A stretch of DNA of 64,000 bases from Candidatus Viadribacter manganicus (GTDB taxonomy: Bacteria > Pseudomonadota > Alphaproteobacteria > Caulobacterales > Aquidulcibacteraceae). The stretch is from positions 3,345,001 through 3,409,000 of the forward strand of contig NZ_CP013244.1 in assembly GCF_001679665.1 (NCBI RefSeq), in the 5' to 3' direction. The notes beneath the pieces are model-generated. The model was not told where the DNA came from. It searched no databases and saw only the letters and a program-made list of their open reading frames with translations. A program made the position numbers and the translations under genes. This document shows positions 26,395 through 35,513 of this stretch, piece by piece (within the stretch, counting starts at the first letter, position 1; each line of letters begins with the position of its first letter).

Positions 26395-28464
26395 GTGTTT
26401 TTGCGGCGGGCGTTCAGAAGTTCCATCGCGGGCAAGATCGCAGCGGCGGTCTTGATCTCGACGATCTTGGTGACCGCGGCTGGGTCAACCGCAGCGTTTC
26501 TCGTCTACCGAGAAGCGGCAATGCGTGCTGCCCTGGATTCGACGCTCGCTTACCTGACTGAGCGGCGGAAGTCCGAGGAGCGGTTGTTCGACGATTTGCG
26601 TTACGTCCAAAACGGCGCGCGCCAGCTTTACCAGCAGCACCTGGGCCGCTTGGAGCCACAACAATCGGCGCGACGCTTTGATCGGCTCTTCCCATTGCAG
26701 GCGGATGGCACGCGCCGAAGCGCCGACATGCTGTTTGATGGCGGTCTCGATCCAGATGGCATCGATGTTGGCGGCATCGGTTCGTTCATGGCCGACGGGG
26801 GCGCGCTAACAGTCGAAGAAAAACGCGAGCTGTACGCCGCATATCTGGTGCTTCGAGACATGGGCCCCATCATGCGCGCCCGACTCAACAACCTCTATTT
26901 CTTCACGCCAAGCAATCGCATGGTGATGTACGCGCCCGATCGGGAAGATCGGCTCAGCTATTATCGCCACGAAGCGCCTGCCTCATTCAGCTTCCAGCAT
27001 GAAGAGTTCGCCCAAATCTCGACCTCGTCGGCAAATCCCGACGCGCTGACGCGCTGCACGGGTTTGCGCAGCCTGATCACCGACCGCACCAACACGCGCT
27101 TGTCTTCCGCATGTTTGACACCGGTAGATGTGAACGGCCGCCGCCAAGGCGCGTGGGGCAGCAGCATCACCGTCGCGGATGATCTGCAGGCTTCGGTACG
27201 CAACGCTCTGACGGGTATGTCCAACGCTATCCTCGATCGTCACGGTGCGCTCATCGCCCATCCGCGGCTGACGCAAGCGGGGGCTTCTGAGGCAGCGACG
27301 GAGGTCGCGGAGGAACTCGGCATCGCTCGTGTCATGGCGTTCATCGGTGAGTCCGGCCAGGACAGCGGCGTGATCCCGACGCCGGTGAACGGCAATTACG
27401 TCGTGTTCGCGCGCATCGCCGGCCCGGACTGGATTTTCCTTTCGCTTGTGCCCAAAGAGGCCGCCTCTCAATATGCAGGCAAGAGCGCTGGCGTTTTCTT
27501 GCTGATCGGCGTGTTAGCCGTGCTCGCGCAAGTGCTGCTCCTGGCGTCGCTCATGTATCGCTGGGTCGTGCGCCCGACGTTGCGTCTGACGCAGGCGGCA
27601 AGCATGAATGCAAGCCTCTCAATCGACGATCTTACGCTTCGCAAAGATGAGATCGGCGAGCTTGCGCGTGCGCTGGCCGAACGCGATCAGCGTGACGCGG
27701 AGCGCATGAGCGAACTCGCCGCCGCGAGCGCGAGCGCCGAAGCTGCGAACGCTGCAAAATCTCACTTCCTGGCGATGATGAGCCACGAATTGCGCACGCC
27801 GCTCAATGCGATCATCGGTTATACGGAAATCCTTCGCGAAGATGCCGGCGATGAGGGCTATGACGTCACCGATCATGATCGTGTGCTGGTCGCTGCCCGG
27901 CGCCTCCTGCATTTGATCAACGAAATCCTCGATCTCTCAAAGGTCGAGTCCGGACGTATGGTGTTGCACATCCAGAACACCGACGTGGGAGATGTCGCTC
28001 GCGAGGCCGTCGATGCGGTGCGTCCGCAGGCTGAGGCTAACGGTAATCGTGTCGTGCTGGAGGTGCAACCTGGACTGCCGCTGGTGCGCACGGACGACTT
28101 CAAGCTCGGGCAGTGCCTGCTGAACCTGCTTTCAAACGCCTCAAAGTTTACTAAGGGCGGGGTCATCTCGCTGCGCGTTTCTGCGCGCTCGGATAAGGTT
28201 GTGTTCGAAATCGCCGACACCGGCATCGGGATTCCGGCCGACAAGCTCGAAACCTTGTTCGAGCCGTTCGTTCAGGCCGAAAGCTCCACCACACGAACGT
28301 TCGGCGGAACAGGCCTCGGCCTCGCTATTACGCGCCGCATGGCGCAGCTCATGGGCGGTGATGTGTCGGTGCGCAGTGAAATCGGCAAAGGCTCGGTATT
28401 CACGCTCACAATCGCGGCGGAGAGCGCCACAAACGTCGAGCCGGAACTCGAAGCTGCGAAGTAG
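26395..28464 (+). CDS. Membrane sensor histidine kinase with large extracytoplasmic domain
   Basis: A 689-aa kinase. TM1 lies at about 14-34, then a roughly 320-residue periplasmic sensing region, TM2 at about 364-388, a HAMP-like linker with 'KDEIGELARALAERD', HisKA 'HFLAMMSHELRTPLNAIIGY' with His464, and HATPase_c with N-box 'CLLNLLSNASKFT', 'DTGIGIPADKLETLFEPF' and 'FGGTGLGLAITRRMAQLMGG'. There is no receiver domain and no response regulator next door, so its partner is elsewhere. I chose GTG 26395 because GGGGA lies 5 nt upstream; an ORF start (TTG) at 26323 is possible. Confidence 0.9.
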   Translation: MFLRRAFRSSIAGKIAAAVLISTILVTAAGSTAAFLVYREAAMRAALDSTLAYLTERRKSEERLFDDLRYVQNGARQLYQQHLGRLEPQQSARRFDRLFPLQADGTRRSADMLFDGGLDPDGIDVGGIGSFMADGGALTVEEKRELYAAYLVLRDMGPIMRARLNNLYFFTPSNRMVMYAPDREDRLSYYRHEAPASFSFQHEEFAQISTSSANPDALTRCTGLRSLITDRTNTRLSSACLTPVDVNGRRQGAWGSSITVADDLQASVRNALTGMSNAILDRHGALIAHPRLTQAGASEAATEVAEELGIARVMAFIGESGQDSGVIPTPVNGNYVVFARIAGPDWIFLSLVPKEAASQYAGKSAGVFLLIGVLAVLAQVLLLASLMYRWVVRPTLRLTQAASMNASLSIDDLTLRKDEIGELARALAERDQRDAERMSELAAASASAEAANAAKSHFLAMMSHELRTPLNAIIGYTEILREDAGDEGYDVTDHDRVLVAARRLLHLINEILDLSKVESGRMVLHIQNTDVGDVAREAVDAVRPQAEANGNRVVLEVQPGLPLVRTDDFKLGQCLLNLLSNASKFTKGGVISLRVSARSDKVVFEIADTGIGIPADKLETLFEPFVQAESSTTRTFGGTGLGLAITRRMAQLMGGDVSVRSEIGKGSVFTLTIAAESATNVEPELEAAK

Positions 28465-28510
28465 GCGATCGCGCTGACCCGCGATTGGCGCATAATGACG
28501 ACATTATATC

Positions 28511-29116
28511 ATGTTCGTAGGCGAAATGAGTTCCGCGCGCGCACTGACATCGCTTGTTCGCGAGATCGAGGCGTGTCGCGTCTGTGCGGACAACTTGCCG
28601 CACGAACCGCGCCCTGTTGTGTGGGTGGATGCACGCGCGCGAATTTTGATCGCTGGCCAAGCGCCTGGTCGCCGTGTGCACGAGAGCGGCATTCCGTGGA
28701 ACGATGCTTCCGGTGATCGTCTGCGCGCCTGGATGGAGCTCGATCGGGACGCCTTCTATGACAAGCGCAACATTGCCGTGGCGGCGATGGGGTTCTGCTT
28801 TCCCGGCACTGTAAACGGCGCTGATCTGCCGCCCCGGGGCGAATGTGCGCCCCTGTGGCGTCCTCGCTTGCTGCCACTTTTGAAGAATGTGCAGTTGACG
28901 CTGCTGGTCGGCGCTTATGCCCAACGCTATCATCTGGGCGGTGCTGTGAAGTCGAGTCTCGGCGAAACGGTGAGCGCGTGGCGCGATTATCCCGCCGATG
29001 TCATGCCTTTGCCGCATCCGTCGTGGCGAAATACGGGCTGGCTGAAGCGCAATCCATGGTTCGAACAAGATTTGCTCCCCGAGTTGCGGCGCAGGGTTTC
29101 ATCGGCCTTGCGTTGA
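28511..29116 (+). CDS. Uracil-DNA glycosylase family protein
   Basis: A 201-aa protein resembling the compact UDG-like family found beside repair and metabolic genes. It has 'IEACRVCADNLPHEPRPVVW', the nucleotide-pocket motif 'ILIAGQAPGRRVHESGIPWN' (compare GEAPG in family 4/5 UDGs), 'AVAAMGFCFPGT' and the late 'MPLPHPSWRN', which replaces the usual HPSP/HPS. Only two clustered cysteines are visible (CRVC), so an intact 4Fe-4S cluster is doubtful. It may start at 28511 or 28526. It overlaps the next gene by 61 bp. Confidence 0.78.
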   Translation: MFVGEMSSARALTSLVREIEACRVCADNLPHEPRPVVWVDARARILIAGQAPGRRVHESGIPWNDASGDRLRAWMELDRDAFYDKRNIAVAAMGFCFPGTVNGADLPPRGECAPLWRPRLLPLLKNVQLTLLVGAYAQRYHLGGAVKSSLGETVSAWRDYPADVMPLPHPSWRNTGWLKRNPWFEQDLLPELRRRVSSALR

Positions 29117-30087
29117 TGGTCTTGGCCGCATGCGTGCCGACAGTGCAGCGCGCAGGCTCTCCGCTTGACACTTTTGCTGGTCCGCGCTTCGAGCCCGCCG
29201 CCGAGCGCTTCATCTCTTTCGATGGCGCCGAACTCGGTCTGACCGCTTGGTTGCCTGAGAATGGGCAAGAGCCGCGCGCGGTGATCATCGCGCTTCATGG
29301 CATGAACGATTACGCCAACACCTTCTATCTCGCCGGACCATGGTTCGCCGAGCACGGCGTTGCGCTCTATGCCTACGATGCGCGGGGTTTTGGCCGTTCG
29401 CCCAATCGCGGCGTCTGGGCCGGCGAGCGGCTAATGACCGAAGATTTGCGCACGGCAATCATTGTCGCGCGCCGCACCCATCCAAACGCCAAGATCGTCG
29501 TCATCGGCGATTCCATGGGGTCTGCCGAAGCGATCGCCACGTTCGGCGCTCCCGATGCGCCCGAGATCGATCGCTTGGTGCTCGTTGCGCCCGCTGTGTG
29601 GGGCTGGTCGACCATGCCCGATGAATATGCACTCGCACTTTGGGTTGGCGCCCACACCTTCCCGTGGCGCGCGGTGCAGCCGCCGCGCGGCGTCGTCCGC
29701 ACCCGCACCGCCTCCGATAATCGCGAAGCGTTGCTGCAAGCAGGGCGCGCGCCGCACATGATCTGGTCGACGCGGATCGATGCGCTCTATGGGCTCGTCG
29801 GTCTGATGGAGACGGCGTCTGAACGCGCGGCCGACCTCAATGGCAATGTGATCTTCCTCTACGGGGCGCACGACCAGATCATCCCGCGCAATTCCGCCGT
29901 CGCCGCCGCGCGCCGCCTGCCGGCCACCGCCCGGACCGCACTCTACGAAAACGGCTGGCACTGGCTGCTCCGCGACAACCAGCGTGAGGTCGTCTACGCT
30001 GATATTCTTGCGTTTATCGACGACCCGCACACCGCTTTGCCGTCCGAGGCGCCTCCGCTTTTACCTATCGTCCAAGCAAATCGTTAA
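29056..30087 (+). CDS. Lipoprotein alpha/beta-hydrolase (monoacylglycerol-lipase-like)
   Basis: A 343-aa serine hydrolase. The N terminus carries Arg residues, a hydrophobic run and a lipobox ('GLALMVLAACVPTV', Cys25). The catalytic domain has 'VIIALHGMNDYANTF' (oxyanion region), nucleophile Ser in 'VVIGDSMGSAEAIA', Asp in 'FLYGAHDQIIP' and His in 'ENGWHWLLRD'. This is the Hydrolase_4/monoglyceride lipase layout. I prefer ATG 29056 since it gives a complete lipoprotein signal, though it overlaps the UDG gene by 61 bp; ATG 29116, overlapping its stop codon, would leave no proper signal peptide. Confidence 0.85.
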   Translation: MVRTRFAPRVAAQGFIGLALMVLAACVPTVQRAGSPLDTFAGPRFEPAAERFISFDGAELGLTAWLPENGQEPRAVIIALHGMNDYANTFYLAGPWFAEHGVALYAYDARGFGRSPNRGVWAGERLMTEDLRTAIIVARRTHPNAKIVVIGDSMGSAEAIATFGAPDAPEIDRLVLVAPAVWGWSTMPDEYALALWVGAHTFPWRAVQPPRGVVRTRTASDNREALLQAGRAPHMIWSTRIDALYGLVGLMETASERAADLNGNVIFLYGAHDQIIPRNSAVAAARRLPATARTALYENGWHWLLRDNQREVVYADILAFIDDPHTALPSEAPPLLPIVQANR

Positions 30088-30114
30088 CGGGATTGGGGTT
30101 AGGTTTGCCGCCTT

Positions 30115-31092
30115 ATGGCGGCTCGGAAAGCTCTTTTCGATAAGAAAGGTCTCGCGCTCACGCGTGCGAAGTTCCGCGCGTGGTGGGAAGGTGAGGCCTT
30201 CAACGAGGAGGCCGCGCTCGCCGAGATCGAGGCAAAACTCGCCGCCGATCCGCCCGCCAATGATGGCGATCCCGAAGACGAACTCTTTGACGAATTGCCC
30301 TATGAGATGCCGCCGCGTATGCAGGCGCTGGCTATCCTTTGGGGCGATGATCGCGTTCGTCCGGGTGACGCAACCGCTGACAAACTCGAACCCGCGCGCA
30401 TCGGCCTTGCGCCCGAAGGCGTGCTCGCCGTGCTTGGACCGGGCCTCGCGGGGCCGATGGTTGCGGTCGCGGCGGCGCATCCCGGCAAGATTGAAATCTT
30501 CGAGTGGCGCGAAGAAACGTTCGAAGCGCTGAAGCATGGCTTGAAAAAAGCCAAGCTCGATGAGCGCGTCACCGCATCGCGCATCGATCTGGAAGCGCAC
30601 GTCTTCACGCCCGCATCTTTCGATGGCCTGCTGAGCATCGATGACTTCGCCTATTGCGGATACCCGCCGCACTTGGCGCAACAGATCATGAAGAGCTTGA
30701 AGCCGGGCGCCTGCGCCGTGGTGGAATGCTATGTTGGCTTCAAGACGCCGGAACTGGCAACAGCGTTCGCATCATCCTTCGCCGAACCACAAATTCGCGC
30801 TCATGGCGACATCCTGCAATTCTTTGTCGACGCTGGGCTTGCGCTCGAAGCCGACGAGGACATGACCGACGATTTCCTCTCCACCGCGCGCACCGCCTTT
30901 AAGCAACTCGGTGAGAAGCTCGCGGCCGCCGGTGGCCTGGAAGTACCGGTAGCGCGTGAACTAGCGTGGGAAGCGGAAGCTTGGCGTATGCGGCTGCAAT
31001 TGTTGGCCACGCGCCGGCTTGAGCGCCGCCGTTTCGTCTTGCGCAAGTCCGCCGATGCTCAGCCGGAAAACGCGAACGCGCCAGCTGGCTGA
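30115..31092 (+). CDS. Protein of unknown function with methyltransferase-like fold
   Basis: A 325-aa soluble protein. Residues about 98-215 follow the order of a class I SAM-methyltransferase: 'VLAVLGPGLAGPMVAVAAAH' in motif I position, 'IEIFEWREETFEALKHGLKK' with an acidic residue ending strand 2, 'FDGLLSIDDFAYC' and 'MKSLKPGACAVVECYVG' (motif-VI-like KPGG replacement). The glycine loop is degenerate, so enzymatic activity is inference. The N-terminal segment is Glu/Asp-rich, with helices likely at the C terminus. It is convergent with, and overlaps by 34 bp, the fbpC gene. Confidence 0.68.
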   Translation: MAARKALFDKKGLALTRAKFRAWWEGEAFNEEAALAEIEAKLAADPPANDGDPEDELFDELPYEMPPRMQALAILWGDDRVRPGDATADKLEPARIGLAPEGVLAVLGPGLAGPMVAVAAAHPGKIEIFEWREETFEALKHGLKKAKLDERVTASRIDLEAHVFTPASFDGLLSIDDFAYCGYPPHLAQQIMKSLKPGACAVVECYVGFKTPELATAFASSFAEPQIRAHGDILQFFVDAGLALEADEDMTDDFLSTARTAFKQLGEKLAAAGGLEVPVARELAWEAEAWRMRLQLLATRRLERRRFVLRKSADAQPENANAPAG

Positions 31093-32072
31093 ATTCGCAC
31101 TGAGACGGTTTCGCCAAGCGCCGTTCGCGGCGGTGTCAGCACGCGCCACGTTGCGCCCTGAGCCTCGATCCGCACCAGATCATGCGCGCCATGCGGCCGG
31201 ACCGCGACCACACGCGCATCCTCGCCCGGTGCAAGCGCGAGAGCCTCGGCGCGCACCGCGACCTGCGCCGCCGTTCCGTTCGCCAAGTGCTGCGAAGCAA
31301 CCGTCCCGAAGGGCGTTGCGACCACGCCGTTCGCGACGATGCCGCAAAAGACATTGACCGGCCCCAGCGCCGCAGCCGCATCGAGCGAAGCCGGGCGATC
31401 ATAAGCCTCGCGCGGCGCAGCTTCTTGCAGCACGCGGCCCGCCTTCAAAATCACCAATCGATCCGCCGCTTGCAGCGCATCTTCCGCATCGTGCGTCACG
31501 AACAACGTTGTTGTGCGCGCTTCGGCGAGTGTCGCGAGCGTTGCGTCGCGTAGCTCGGCGCGCAGCACCGCGTCCAAACCCGAGAACGGCTCATCCAGTA
31601 AGATTGCATGTGGCTTAGGCGCGAGTGCGCGCGCCAGCGCCACGCGTTGTTGTTCGCCGCCGGAAAGTTCATGCGGATAGGCGCCTGCGCGATGCTTGAG
31701 ACCAACCCGGTCAAGCCAACGCAGCGATGTCTCATCGCGTTCTGCACGCCCGACCTTGTCCAGGCCGAACGCAACATTCGCGCCCACCGTGAGGTGGGGA
31801 AAGAGCGAGTAGTCCTGAAACACCATCCCGACGCGCCGTGCTTCGGTCGCGCGTGTGTAATTCTTCGCGGAGACGCGCTCGCCAGCCAGATGGATTTCAC
31901 CCGCGTCGAGCGGCTCCAAGCCCGCAATCAGGCGAAGGATGGTCGACTTGCCAGATCCCGAGGGCCCCAAAAGCGCAACTACTTCGCCTTCCGGCGCCGT
32001 GAACGACACATTGTCCAGGACGCGCGTCTTGCCGTAGCTGCGATGCACGCCGCTGACCTGCACGCTGCTCAT
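31059..32072 (-). CDS. fbpC: Iron(III) ABC transporter ATP-binding protein
   Basis: A 337-aa ATPase of the FbpC/PotA group. Walker A is 'GPSGSGKST' (36-44), signature 'LSGGEQQRVALARALA', Walker B 'AILLDEPFSGLD' and H-loop 'TLFVTHDAEDAL'. A C-terminal TOBE-like domain runs from about 240 to the end. It energises import through the 32069 permease; the start codon overlaps the permease stop (ATGA). With the solute-binding gene it forms one operon transcribed leftward from the Fur-box-like site. Confidence 0.93.
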   Translation of the reverse strand: MSSVQVSGVHRSYGKTRVLDNVSFTAPEGEVVALLGPSGSGKSTILRLIAGLEPLDAGEIHLAGERVSAKNYTRATEARRVGMVFQDYSLFPHLTVGANVAFGLDKVGRAERDETSLRWLDRVGLKHRAGAYPHELSGGEQQRVALARALAPKPHAILLDEPFSGLDAVLRAELRDATLATLAEARTTTLFVTHDAEDALQAADRLVILKAGRVLQEAAPREAYDRPASLDAAAALGPVNVFCGIVANGVVATPFGTVASQHLANGTAAQVAVRAEALALAPGEDARVVAVRPHGAHDLVRIEAQGATWRVLTPPRTALGETVSVRIQPAGAFAFSG

Positions 32073-33643
32073 GAGGCAACTCCCGCGCGCCCGCGTTCGA
32101 TGTTGCGCGCAAGGACGATGATCGGCGCAAGGCCCGCGAGGAAGATCAGCAACGCCGGCGCCGCCGCTTGTAGCAGGCGCTCATCACTGGCGTACGAATA
32201 CGCCTTTACCGCCAGCGTATCGAAGTTGAACGGACGCAGGATCAAGGTCGCGGGGAGCTCTTTTAGAATTTCCACAAACAAGATCAGCGCCGCCGCTGCC
32301 AGGCTCGGCGCTGCAATAGGCAAATCAATTTCTGCAAAGCGCCGCCATGGTCCCGCGCCGAGTGTGCGCGCCGAAGCATCGAGCCCCTTCGAGAGCCGCG
32401 CCAGGCCTGCATCGATCGGCCCGACGCCAGCCGATGCAAAGCGGGCCGCATACGTCCAGAACAGCGCGGCCAGTGAAAGCGTTGCGCCTAATCCGCCAAC
32501 CCATCCCGCGTCGCGCGCCAATGCAAAAAGCGAGAGCGCACCCAGCGCAACGACTGCCCCCGGCGCTGCATAGCCCATGCCGGCGGCAAAGATCGGGACG
32601 TTGCCCCACGATTTTGCCCGACGTGTCGCCACAGCGATCGCTGCTGCAAGCGCGAGTGTCAGCAGCGCACCTGCCGAAGAAAGCACGATTGAATTGACGA
32701 ACGGCCCGACGATATCCGCGACGTCCGCGTGCAAGATTGCCAAGCGCCCCAGCCAAAGTAGCGGCAGCGCCGCGCCAAATACGATCAATGCGCCGCAGAA
32801 TGCCGAAGCCAGGACGCCCACTATTGGATTGAGTTCATAGCGCGGCAGCGGGCGCCAACGCGACGATCCCCCAGTATACGCCGCCCGCCCGCGCGCACTC
32901 CGTTCGACGAATAGAAACACCATCGCCGCAACAAGCAATACGGCCGAAATCTGCAACGCCAGCGCCGGCGCGCCATGCGCGTACCAGGCGCGAAACACGG
33001 CAGTCGAAAGTGTGCTTAGTCCAAAATGTTGAGCAGCGCCGTAGTCTGCCGCGATCTCCATGCACGCGAGCGCGGCGCCCGCGGCAATGCCTGGGCGCGC
33101 CAAAGGCAATGCCACGCGCCAAAACACACGCAGCGGTGACGCGCCCAGCATACGCGCTGCTTCGAGCGCGCATGCTGATTGGCTCGCGAACGCCGCACGC
33201 GCGGCGAGGTACACGTAAGGATAGAGGCCAACGGCATAGATGAACGCCGCGCCCCAATAGCCTTGCACCGGCAACGGCGAACCGCCGGCCCAGGTCATGC
33301 TCGCGTACGCGTAAGCCAAAATGTAGCTCGGCGCCGCAAGCGGCACGACAAGCAGCCATTCAAACAGCGCACGTCCCGGAAACTTGCATAGCGTCACCAG
33401 CCACGCCGCCAGCGCACCAAAGACGACTGCGCCCGTTCCGCCCGCCAGCACGAGGGAGAAGGTCCCGATCGCGCCCTCGCGGATCAGCGCGCCGCCGAAG
33501 CTCGCTTCACTTTCTTGGGTCAGTGAAAGCGCAATGACGGCGATTGCCGGCGCCGCACAAACCAAAGTCGCGACAGCCGCCGCCAGCGCCACGCCGTCAA
33601 GGCGTGGCGCGTCAGAGCGAGCAGGGGTGGCGGCAAGGCTCAT
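32069..33643 (-). CDS. fbpB: Iron(III) ABC transporter permease
   Basis: A 524-aa double permease with about twelve TM segments and two copies of the inner-membrane permease EAA region: 'ALEAARMLGASPLRVFWRVA' in the first half and 'SKGLDASARTLGAGPWRRFA' in the second. This FbpB/SfuB-type fused permease forms the whole membrane pore. It sits between the ATPase (4-bp overlap) and the binding protein (27 bp). Confidence 0.92.
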   Translation of the reverse strand: MSLAATPARSDAPRLDGVALAAAVATLVCAAPAIAVIALSLTQESEASFGGALIREGAIGTFSLVLAGGTGAVVFGALAAWLVTLCKFPGRALFEWLLVVPLAAPSYILAYAYASMTWAGGSPLPVQGYWGAAFIYAVGLYPYVYLAARAAFASQSACALEAARMLGASPLRVFWRVALPLARPGIAAGAALACMEIAADYGAAQHFGLSTLSTAVFRAWYAHGAPALALQISAVLLVAAMVFLFVERSARGRAAYTGGSSRWRPLPRYELNPIVGVLASAFCGALIVFGAALPLLWLGRLAILHADVADIVGPFVNSIVLSSAGALLTLALAAAIAVATRRAKSWGNVPIFAAGMGYAAPGAVVALGALSLFALARDAGWVGGLGATLSLAALFWTYAARFASAGVGPIDAGLARLSKGLDASARTLGAGPWRRFAEIDLPIAAPSLAAAALILFVEILKELPATLILRPFNFDTLAVKAYSYASDERLLQAAAPALLIFLAGLAPIIVLARNIERGRAGVAS

Positions 33644-33670
33644 GGGCCGCTGGTTCTAGCGCGTGTTGGC

Positions 33671-34708
33671 TTAGCTCCAACCCACTTCTTCGAAGATGCG
33701 AGCGGCTTCCGCTTGGTGGCGGCCCAACGCATCAAGTGGGATGTTTTCTTCCTTGAACGGCCCGAGCGCCGCGAGGTCGGGCGCTGGTGCGATTTCCGGA
33801 CGGATCGGGAATTCGTCGTTGAGTGGTGCAAGCGTGGTTTGCGCCTCATCGCTCACCAGATATTCCAGGAACTGCACGGCGCGATCCCGGCGCTTGGCGT
33901 ACGCGGTGACACCTCCGCCAGAGATGTTGACGTGGGCGCCGGCGCCAGCTTGATCCGGAAACACGAAGCCAACCTTCTCGACGACGGAGCGATCGGCCGG
34001 GTCGTCCGAACGCATCATGCGGAAGTAGTAATAGTGGTTGCATACCGAAGCTTGCGCTTCGCCCGCAGCCACCGCCTTGATCTGATCGGTGTCACTGCCC
34101 TGCGGATCATGCGCGAAATTGGCGCGCACGGCGGCGGCCCACGCCTTTGCGTTTTCCGCGCCAAGCCTCTCAATTCGCGCCGCCAGTGTAGAAAGTTGGT
34201 AGGTGTTTGATGAAGAGCGCATCACGATCTGCTTGCGGAAGCGGGCAGTGCCGAGCGCATCCATGGTCGCGACTTCTTCGGGGCGCACGGCATCCTTGCG
34301 ATAGACGATAATGCGCGCGCGCTTGGTGAAGCCCCAGAACGCGCCGTCCGGATCGCGCAGGTGCGCGGGCACCTTTTCTTGCAGCGTCGGTGTGGTGACG
34401 TTCTGGAGGAGGCCGGCTTCCTTGACTCGCCACAGATTGCCCGCGTCGGCGCTGATAAACACATCGGCCTCGCTTGCATCGCCTTCGGCGCGCATGCGCT
34501 CCAGCAATTGCTCGGCGCTACCGGTCAGCGCCCGAACTTCAACGCCCGTCGCCGCTTGAAAGGCCGCGTAAAGAGCGCGGTCGGAATCGTAGTGCCGCGC
34601 CGTATAGACGTTGACGAACTTTTCCCCGCCGCCGCCGGGCGTGCAGGCGGCGGCAGCAGTCGCGGAGGCGCCCAAAACGAGCGCGCGACGGTTCATAACG
34701 AAGGACAA
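33671..34708 (-). CDS. fbpA: Iron(III) ABC transporter substrate-binding protein
   Basis: A 345-aa periplasmic binding protein with an N-terminal export signal ending 'ATAAAACTPGGG', possibly a lipoprotein. Family features are 'VNVYTARHYDSDRALYAAF' at the mature N terminus and 'CNHYYYFRMM' with the adjacent tyrosines that coordinate Fe3+ in FbpA/FutA proteins. The TTG start at 34708 has GGAGA 5 nt upstream; an ATG four codons later is the alternative. A Fur-box-like sequence lies just upstream, supporting iron as substrate. Confidence 0.92.
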   Translation of the reverse strand: MSFVMNRRALVLGASATAAAACTPGGGGEKFVNVYTARHYDSDRALYAAFQAATGVEVRALTGSAEQLLERMRAEGDASEADVFISADAGNLWRVKEAGLLQNVTTPTLQEKVPAHLRDPDGAFWGFTKRARIIVYRKDAVRPEEVATMDALGTARFRKQIVMRSSSNTYQLSTLAARIERLGAENAKAWAAAVRANFAHDPQGSDTDQIKAVAAGEAQASVCNHYYYFRMMRSDDPADRSVVEKVGFVFPDQAGAGAHVNISGGGVTAYAKRRDRAVQFLEYLVSDEAQTTLAPLNDEFPIRPEIAPAPDLAALGPFKEENIPLDALGRHQAEAARIFEEVGWS

Positions 34709-34728
34709 GGGCGTCTCCAGGGAGGCAT

Positions 34729-34747
34729 TTGAGAATGGTTCGCAATA
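34729..34747 (-). promoter_or_regulatory. Fur-box-like operator upstream of fbpABC
   Basis: The 19-mer ttgagaatggttcgcaata, read on the plus strand, resembles the classical Fur box (GATAATGATWATCATTATC family) and the common TTGAGAATGATTCGCAAT variants. It lies 21-39 bp upstream of the fbpA start, where a repressor would cover the promoter. Alphaproteobacteria may use Fur, Irr or RirA, so the regulator identity is inference. Confidence 0.6.
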
Positions 34748-34846
34748 GGACCTGAAGCGCAGTTAAGGTCAAGCCCCTGCGAGCGCGCCGCTTGACGCAG
34801 GCGGGCCGGACCTTATGGTCCGCGCCCTTCGGAAGGTCTGCCTTCC

Positions 34847-34921
34847 GGGCGCGTAGCTCAGCGGGAGAGCACTCCCTTCACACGGGAGGGGTCACAGGTT
34901 CAATCCCTGTCGCGCCCACCA
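34847..34921 (+). tRNA. tRNA-Val (CAC anticodon)
   Basis: A 75-nt cloverleaf. The acceptor stem pairs gggcgcg with cgcgccc; the D arm is 'gctcagcgggagagc'; the anticodon arm 'ctcccttcacacgggag' carries CAC; the T arm is 'cacaggttcaatccctgtc'; CCA is encoded. It marks the border between the dense left part and the repeat-rich right part of the window. No second copy of its 3' end is visible further on. Confidence 0.95.
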
Positions 34922-35513
34922 TCTTTGCAAGCACTTAGCTTGTAAAACTTTCCGAAAAACACCGTGAACGCCCGTAGAACCTGTAAAACTTTTCGGCGGG
35001 CTTTGCCGAAAGTGCGCTGGCGCTGCGAGATTGTTCTGTTGCAGCGGTTGCCACGTGTGTGGTGCACCCAATCGATGTTGCTTACATCGCGAGCGAAGCA
35101 CTTCAACTAGATTGAACGCTCAAGCCGCTCCGCTTGAACTCGCACAAGCCCAAGTGACCTGAGCTCGAGTGGCGCTGGGAGCAACACCATTCGCGATCAA
35201 GTTTGACGCGCACATCATTTGGATCATCCGGCGGGTTTCCACTCAATGCGCGTCAATCGAAAGGTTGTGACAGGAGGGCAGAGATTGGCCCTAAGCGGAC
35301 TCTGGCACGAGCGGACTCTAGAGTCTGCTTCGGCGCGAAGGAGACATTCACCGAGCGACGCGATGGAATCAAAGCAGACCTCGTCATTTCGCCGTGACCG
35401 ATGGGCAAGATCGCGGAGATCGTGTGGATCCCGTCAAGCGTCGTCATCGACCGCTGGCACCGCTGACGGAGCCAGCGCGCTGAGCTTCCCGGTCCCTTGA
35501 ATGCGCGCCTTTA
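34922..35513. other. Long non-coding stretch after tRNA-Val
   Basis: About 590 bp lack a credible gene. The stretch holds two near copies of tgtaaaactttccg (34941 and 34982), a hairpin tttcggc/gccgaaa (34991-35011) and a partial copy of the intergenic repeat family near 35248-35303. The small ORFs here have no coding character. Confidence 0.5.
35248..35303 (+). repeat. Intergenic repeat family, partial copy (3' part)
   Basis: It ends with tggccctaagcggactct, which matches the 3' end of other copies (for example tggcccaaaccggactct at 41100). The 5' half is not recognisable. Confidence 0.45.

Noticed and set aside
31608..32573. 321-codon plus-strand ORF
   Set aside because: It is antisense to fbpC/fbpB, which have Walker and permease motifs.
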